Assembly (NCBI GenBank): GCA_028277545.1
Contig: JANQGB010000348.1
Span: forward strand, 1-9,987
DNA length: 9,987 nucleotides
Direction: 5' to 3'
DNA from: Phycisphaerae bacterium
Lineage (GTDB): Bacteria > Planctomycetota > Phycisphaerae > UBA1845
Shown: positions 5,810-9,987 of the stretch, piece by piece
How positions within the stretch are numbered: position 1 is the stretch's first letter
How the letters are laid out: each line of letters starts with the position of its first letter
Position numbers and translations under genes: made by a program
The notes under the pieces: generated by a model
Databases searched by the model: none
Told to the model about the DNA's origin: nothing
What the model saw: only the letters and a program-made list of their open reading frames with translations

Positions 5810-7360
5810 GTGTTCAAGAAGATGCGGAAGTGGTCGCAGACTCTCGCTCTCCTCGCGGTGGCCTGGCCTCTGGCCGCGGCAAGTGGTCAGCCGCGCGCGG
5901 AGCTCTTCGACAGCGTCGACGAGAACTTCAATCCGGTCAGCATGGCAGACCTGATCGACGGGAAGCCCCTGGTGCTGGCCGTGTCATCCTGCACGTGACA
6001 GCCTGGATACCTGAACTTCCAGGTTCTGGAAGAAGTCTATCAGAAGTACAAGGGTCGGGTGAACTTCCTGTGGGCCTACGCTAACGAGGCGCACCCGGAG
6101 GAGTATCCGTTCGCGAGCGGGTTTGAGACCAGGGATCTGGGATGGGAGCACCGCTACTTCGAGCCCCTGACCATGGCAGAGCGAGCCCAGCGCGCCCGCT
6201 GGATGAAGGCGGAGCTAGAACCGGACGCCGAGATTCCCATGATCATCGATTACATCAACAGCTCCATGGGTCCGGACAACGCGATCTGGGAGGCCTATAC
6301 CGGCGGCGGCTTCTACGCCGGTTTCGTGATCGACTGCGACGCGAAACTCGTCTACCAGGAAGGCTGGGCATGGAGGGCTCCCGGCGGTCAGTGGTGGGGA
6401 CTTCCGCTGGCGCCGCTCGCGGAGTTGGAGGATTTCCTGGACCGCTACCTGGCGGGACCTTCACCGTGCTATGAGCAGCCCGTCGACCCGCCGGAGCCCG
6501 AGATCCCAGCCCGCGGCGAGAGCGGGGCCACGGTTTTGATCGTGGATGATGACGGTGGCAGCAACTACGAGGGTTACTTCAAGATGCCGCTGAGCAACCT
6601 TAAGATACATCACGAACTCTGGGATACTGAAGTGGAGGGCTCACCGCCGGCGGAGGTTCTGGAAGCGTACAATGTCATAGTCTGGTTTACCGGGGACGAG
6701 GACAGGAGCACCCTGACGGCGACCGACCAGGCCAACCTTACGGCCTACCTGGACGGAGGCGGCAAGCTGTTCATCAGTGGCCAGGACATCGGCCAGGATA
6801 TCGGTGAGACAGAGTTCTACAATCGCTACCTGCATGCCACCCTGATAGCCGATGACGCCGGCCTCGATAGCGTAATCGGCGCCGACATCCTGAGCGACAT
6901 CGAGGTCAGTCTTACTGGCTTCGATGGCGCGGGCAACCAGGACTCACCGTCCCGGATCGGGCTGTCGGGCGGTGCGGTTGGCGTGTTCCGCTACGACACG
7001 CTGTTCCCCGCCACCTGGGCCGGTCTGCGCTGGGAAGGCGACTACAGCGTCGTCTACTTTGCGTTCGGGTTTGAGGGCATCGCCGACCGGGGCGCGGCGA
7101 CTTTTCGCTACGAGATCATGAAGAAGATCTTCGCCTGGTTCGATGAGCTGCCGTGTCACGGAGATATAGACTTCGACGAAGACGTGGACCTCGACGACTA
7201 CAAAATCATGGCCGGCAGCCTAGCCGGGCCCAATCAGACGGAAGTGCCGCCCGGCGTGGACTTCACGCAGTTCGCCAAGGCGGATCTTGATCTGGACGAA
7301 GATGTCGATCTGGCGGATTTTGCGGATTTCCAGAGGCGATTTGGTGTACCCTGTCGTTGA
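5810..7360 (+). CDS. Secreted iodothyronine deiodinase-like selenoprotein with GATase-like and dockerin-like domains
   Basis: One frame of 516 residues from GTG 5810 to TGA 7358-7360, interrupted only by an in-frame TGA at 5996-5998, read here as selenocysteine U63. A signal peptide (1-27, KKMRK then a Leu/Ala core) indicates export. The deiodinase-like thioredoxin-fold domain spans about 40-214: 'KPLVLAVSSCTU' gives C61-T62-U63, the Cys-x-Sec arrangement of DIO enzymes, then 'VNFLWAYANEAHP' (E93, H95), H114 in 'WEHRY' and 'IPMIIDYINSS'. A Pro-rich linker (215-239) leads to a GATase-like domain (about 240-445; 'TVLIVDDDGG', 'LFISGQDIG') without the nucleophilic Cys. A dockerin-like pair (451-511; 'GDIDFDEDVDLDDY', 'ADLDLDEDVDLADF') closes it. 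TGA also serves as a normal stop, so recoding must be local. The cytochrome gene follows after 74 bases. The family reduces carbon-halogen bonds or acts as a thiol/selenol oxidoreductase; the substrate here is unknown. A nonsense-mutated Cys homologue is the main alternative. A conventional gene call would start wrongly near 6059 and lose the redox centre. Confidence 0.88.
5999..6032 (+). promoter_or_regulatory. Candidate bacterial SECIS hairpin after the Sec TGA
   Basis: CTTCCAG (6016-6022) pairs perfectly with CTGGAAG (6026-6032) around a GTT loop; 24 bases separate the TGA from the loop. Bacterial SECIS elements lie within the coding region just downstream of UGA and expose G and U in the apical loop for SelB, and this hairpin fits that description. 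A competing stem pairs CCTGGA (6002-6007) with TCCAGG (6018-6023), extendable by an A-U and a G-U pair, with a 10-base loop. Both cannot form at once. Confidence 0.6.
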
Positions 7361-7422
7361 CAGCGCCGGTCGTGCGGAGAGGTGCGTCGCCGGGCGGCGG
7401 CGCCTTGGTGGGGAACTAGTAA

Positions 7423-7427
7423 AGGAG
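7423..7427 (+). promoter_or_regulatory. Shine-Dalgarno of the cytochrome gene
   Basis: AGGAG, within AAAGGAGC, lies 7 bases before ATG 7435. It is the strongest ribosome binding site in the window and fixes this start over the out-of-frame ATG at 7430. Confidence 0.8.
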
Positions 7428-7434
7428 CAATGAA

Positions 7435-8238
7435 ATGAAGCGGACAGGAGCACGCGGACTGAGGCTGGCCGCCCTGGGGTGCGCGGCCGCAATCGTGATA
7501 TTTGCTGCCACGCAATCCCGCGACGCTGTGGCCTACGAGCGGTACAACGACGGCTGCGACACGTGTCACGGTTCGTTCTTCGACAGCATCTCACCCCAGG
7601 GGACCATCTTCCCCGGGGGCAGCAAGCACTCGATGCACGCCAATGTCATGTTCACAGACTGCGCTCTGTGTCACCGCGACGGCGACAACTGGAACCCGTA
7701 CCTGGACTGGTCGAACGGTACGGTCGACAATCCACCGGTGGGCTGCGTCGGCTGCCACGGCCGTGACTATGGTGCCGTCGCGGGACACAGTGGAGTGGGA
7801 TTGCGGGCTCGCCACGCGCTGGTAGGCATAGCGGGCTGCGCGGGCTGCCACGCGCAGGATCCCATCCCGCTGCCGGAGAACGTTGCCCCGGTCTACTACG
7901 GCAGTCCAGACACGGCGGCCGACGATCCGTGCAACACGGCCCTGGACTACCTGGAGAACTGGAGCGTCGGGGATACGCGCGGTCTGGATAACGATGGCGA
8001 CGGGTTCTACGACCAGAGTGACGACGATTGCTGCCCTGGCGATATCGACCTGGATGGCGGTGTGGATATCGATGACTTCGGGCTCTTCGCCAACAGCCTG
8101 GCGGGGCCTGACCAGACGGAGCCGCCGCCTGACGTGGAGCCGGCACACTTCGCCAGGTCGGACCTCGATCTGGATGACGACGTGGACCTCGTTGACTTTG
8201 CGATTTTCCAGCGCAACTTTGGCGATAGTTGTAGCTAA
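7435..8238 (+). CDS. Secreted tetraheme c-type cytochrome with C-terminal dockerin-like module
   Basis: 267 residues, ATG start with an AGGAG site 7 bases upstream. A signal peptide (about 1-33; R-rich start, hydrophobic 12-25, probable cleavage after 'DAVA') sends it out of the cytoplasm, as c-type heme attachment requires. Four CxxCH heme-binding motifs are present: 41-45 (CDTCH), 76-80 (CALCH), 104-108 (CVGCH) and 135-139 (CAGCH). Extra histidines H65, H68, H118 and H127 are possible distal ligands. A conserved-looking stretch ('PLPENVAPVYYG') is followed by a calcium-type loop ('LDNDGDGFYD', 184-193), then a dockerin-like pair (202-262; 'GDIDLDGGVDIDDF', 'SDLDLDDDVDLVDF') closely related to that of the preceding gene. 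It presumably carries electrons in the periplasm or at the cell surface. The 74-base gap on the same strand suggests co-transcription with the selenoprotein. No catalytic nitrite reductase or similar signature is seen, so its partner is unknown. Confidence 0.9.
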   Translation: MKRTGARGLRLAALGCAAAIVIFAATQSRDAVAYERYNDGCDTCHGSFFDSISPQGTIFPGGSKHSMHANVMFTDCALCHRDGDNWNPYLDWSNGTVDNPPVGCVGCHGRDYGAVAGHSGVGLRARHALVGIAGCAGCHAQDPIPLPENVAPVYYGSPDTAADDPCNTALDYLENWSVGDTRGLDNDGDGFYDQSDDDCCPGDIDLDGGVDIDDFGLFANSLAGPDQTEPPPDVEPAHFARSDLDLDDDVDLVDFAIFQRNFGDSCS

Positions 8239-8251
8239 CAGCATAGCGCAA

Positions 8252-8305
8252 GGTCGTGCGTACCGCAGGCGCCTGGCCTGCATTCACCACACGCGGAGCA
8301 CGACC
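8252..8305. terminator. Nested hairpin between convergent genes, possible bidirectional terminator
   Basis: The outer stem GGTCGTGC (8252-8259) pairs perfectly with GCACGACC (8298-8305). It encloses GCAGGC (8265-8270) paired with GCCTGC (8276-8281). It sits between the 3' ends of the cytochrome and GH31 genes. Neither strand shows a clear U-tract, so it may be an RNA-stabilising or factor-dependent end rather than a classic intrinsic terminator. Confidence 0.4.
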
Positions 8306-8388
8306 GACCACGACAGTGGCTTGGCCTGCGCAGTTGAGGCTGCCCCTGCACGTTCGGTGGGCGCGCCTCCAGGCTCCTGCCGAGCCAC

Positions 8389-9987
8389 TCACCTAGTGCC
8401 GGATTGCCACGCTACAGTCACGGCCCACGGACGTGTAGTGCCGGTTGGTGGCAGCTCGGCGGCCCAACACGATCCCTCTCTCTTGCTGGTATGGGCTTCC
8501 GTTCCCACGCGTACGACCGGCTGGCTGTCCAGGCCATAGATTTCCAGGCGCCATCTTCTTCGAGTCGGCACGGAGCGGTGTCGTCGGCCGCTAGGTGCCA
8601 AGGTAAGGGTAAAGGACCCGGAAGACTTGCGTCTGGCTGTCAGCCGGGTAGTCAGAAGCTCACCCTCTTCGCAGGCATAAGTAGTGCTGTCATCCTCGTA
8701 CAGGTGGCAGGTGGCCTGCCACGGACTCTCTGAGTCGCCCGTGTACACGCGCGCAGTCAGGTGGTCCCATCTCTGGTCCCGTGTGTTGTCGCTGGCTTCA
8801 GCCAGTACGACGACGGCGGGGGCCTGAACCAGAACGGGTATGCGATCGAGTTGAGCGCTGCATGCCAGGCGCTTTGCTGCCCTGAGCCTGTGCCCGGTCC
8901 AGAAGTCGTACCATAGCCCGGCGGGCAGGACTATCTGCGGCCTTCCATCGCCTTCGCGGTGCCTGGCCAGCGGTTCAGTAATGGGCCGGACCAGGAGCGA
9001 GTCTCCGAAATAATATTGCGACGACAGATTGGCGAAGCGCTTATCGCGCTCATTGACCAGGGCCATGGCCCTCATCATGGGCAGGCCGCTAAGATGGGCC
9101 TGCCATGCAGTGGCGTACACGTATGGCATCAACCTCATGCGCCAGCGCAGAATGCTGCAGACCGCCTGTTCTGCCCGGGCCCCGAAATGCCACGGCTCGC
9201 GCGGTCCGCAACCGTGAAAACGGGTAAGAGGGCTGAACGTGGCGAACTGGGCCCAACGCACGTACAGCTCCGGGCTCGGCTGACCCAGGAAGCCACCGCC
9301 GTCGGTGGTCCAGAATGGGACGCCGGAGAGGCCCATGTTGAGCCCCATTTGTAACTGCGCGGCCAGGCCCTCCCAGGTAGCGTTGACGTCTCCTGACCAG
9401 ATGCTGATGCCATATCGCTGGGTGCCCACGCACGCGCCCCGGGTCAGGTTGACCACGCGCTGCTGGCCGTGGCGCCGCTGACCTTCGTGGATCGTCTGGC
9501 ACCAGGCGTCGTTGTAGCGGTTGCGCATGGTGTCGGGCGAACGGGCCAGATCGCGAATCGACTGCGACAGATAACCGATCCAGTCGCCTTCGTCGGTCCA
9601 CCAGCCAGCGACGCCGTCGTCCGTCAGTCGTTTGAGCTGGGCAACGTACCATTGCCGCGCATCTTCTTTGAAGAAATCAAGGAAGACGCTTCGTCCACGA
9701 TGGAAGTTGCCGGTATGCGGTGTGCCGTCGGTTCGAGCGAGGACCAGACCGTCAGACTGCAGCCCGGTCGCCGTTCGAGCCGGGATGTTGACGGCCGGTT
9801 TGAGCTGGACGATGGTCCGCAGGCCCAGTCGGTCGAGTTCATCGAGCATCCACCTGGCTCGTGCGAATCGCTTGGGGGACCACCGGAAGGCTCCGATCCA
9901 TTCATCCCACTGATAGTCGAGGAATAGTCCGTCGGCCGGGATGCGGCGGACTCGCAGTTTGCGGCCTGTGGCCACCAGTTCGCGGTC
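8389..9987 (-). CDS. GH31 family glycoside hydrolase (alpha-glucosidase/alpha-xylosidase type), 5' partial
   Basis: The minus-strand frame is open to the window end, so the N-terminal domain and start lie outside; 532 C-terminal residues are visible, ending in TGA at 8391-8389. An internal GTG at 9975 is not the true start because the family match ('ELVATGRKLRVRRIPADG') crosses it. Catalytic (beta/alpha)8 barrel motifs (numbered from the window edge): 'IPADGLFLDYQW', nucleophile region 'GWWTDEGDW' with D132, acid/base region 'RYGISIWSGDV' with D200, then 'LSGVPFWTTDGGGF' and 'SPLTRFHG'. The C-terminal beta-sandwich domains follow ('QIVLPAGLWYDFWTG', 'LEIYGLDSQPVV'). GH31 enzymes are retaining exo-acting alpha-glycosidases on glucosides, xylosides or related sugars; the exact substrate cannot be fixed. 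There is no dockerin-like tail. With the nearby GH127 it suggests breakdown of branched plant or algal glycans. Confidence 0.93.
   Translation of the reverse strand, partial: DRELVATGRKLRVRRIPADGLFLDYQWDEWIGAFRWSPKRFARARWMLDELDRLGLRTIVQLKPAVNIPARTATGLQSDGLVLARTDGTPHTGNFHRGRSVFLDFFKEDARQWYVAQLKRLTDDGVAGWWTDEGDWIGYLSQSIRDLARSPDTMRNRYNDAWCQTIHEGQRRHGQQRVVNLTRGACVGTQRYGISIWSGDVNATWEGLAAQLQMGLNMGLSGVPFWTTDGGGFLGQPSPELYVRWAQFATFSPLTRFHGCGPREPWHFGARAEQAVCSILRWRMRLMPYVYATAWQAHLSGLPMMRAMALVNERDKRFANLSSQYYFGDSLLVRPITEPLARHREGDGRPQIVLPAGLWYDFWTGHRLRAAKRLACSAQLDRIPVLVQAPAVVVLAEASDNTRDQRWDHLTARVYTGDSESPWQATCHLYEDDSTTYACEEGELLTTRLTARRKSSGSFTLTLAPSGRRHRSVPTRRRWRLEIYGLDSQPVVRVGTEAHTSKREGSCWAAELPPTGTTRPWAVTVAWQSGTR

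Noticed and set aside
5996..5998. Alternative genetic code in which TGA means Trp or Gly
   Set aside because: TGA ends the GH127, selenoprotein and GH31 genes normally; only this one is inside a conserved frame, at a known Sec position.
5990..6060. Frameshift or ordinary pseudogene explanation for the split deiodinase-like gene
   Set aside because: Both parts are in the same frame and the protein pattern is continuous across the TGA. A point nonsense mutation remains possible but is less likely at exactly the Sec position.
6059..7360. Independent gene starting at GTG 6059
   Set aside because: This start falls inside the deiodinase fold, after the redox motif, and leaves no signal peptide for a dockerin-tagged protein.
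7156..8225. True cellulosome dockerins binding cohesins
   Set aside because: No cohesin or scaffoldin is visible, and planctomycetes carry many such modules without known cellulosomes, so 'dockerin-like' is used.
7591..8392. Two overlapping minus-strand open frames opposite the cytochrome gene
   Set aside because: The plus strand has four heme motifs, a signal peptide and a strong ribosome binding site. The minus translations are Arg- or Val-rich without domains.
1..9987. CRISPR arrays, insertion sequences, phage genes, tRNA or rRNA
   Set aside because: None seen: no regularly spaced repeats, transposase motifs or tRNA-like folds were recognised on either strand.

Overview
The window is GC-rich bacterial DNA. 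The protein style points to Planctomycetota, probably a Phycisphaerae-like lineage. Three secreted proteins end in the paired Asp-rich dockerin-like module typical of that group. The first also carries the 'DCNSNGIPD' type calcium-binding linker seen mostly in planctomycetes. Taxonomy is inferred from protein style only; there is no rRNA or marker gene here.

Layout: (1) positions 1-2355 (+) hold the 3' part of a large secreted multidomain protein with LamG/ConA-like beta-sandwiches and a C-terminal dockerin-like module. It is followed by a REP-like palindrome and a strong intrinsic terminator. (2) 2499-5042 (+) is a GH127-type (DUF1680) glycosidase with its Cys/Glu zinc site intact and a C-terminal F5/8-like sandwich. 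(3) 5043-5809 is a roughly 770-base gap without a credible gene, but with several predicted hairpins, a T7 terminator-like site and a structured leader. (4) 5810-7360 (+) is the highlight: one reading frame interrupted by an in-frame TGA at 5996-5998. The flanking protein matches iodothyronine deiodinases (SCT-U, then EAHP), so the TGA is read here as selenocysteine. A hairpin with a GUU loop lies at SECIS-like distance downstream. The same polypeptide continues into a GATase-like domain and a dockerin-like tail. (5) 7435-8238 (+) is a secreted tetraheme c-type cytochrome whose dockerin-like tail is closely related to that of the selenoprotein. (6) 8389-9987 (-) is a 5'-truncated GH31 glycosidase, convergent with the cytochrome gene.

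The selenoprotein and cytochrome genes are 74 bases apart on the same strand. Both products are exported and carry sister dockerin-like tails, so they probably act at the same site outside the cytoplasm. A possible extracytoplasmic redox or dehalogenation pair is the most original hypothesis here, but the window does not prove electron transfer or a substrate. The flanking GH127 and GH31 enzymes suggest a polysaccharide-degrading lifestyle. No selenocysteine machinery (selA, selB, selC, selD) is present in the window.
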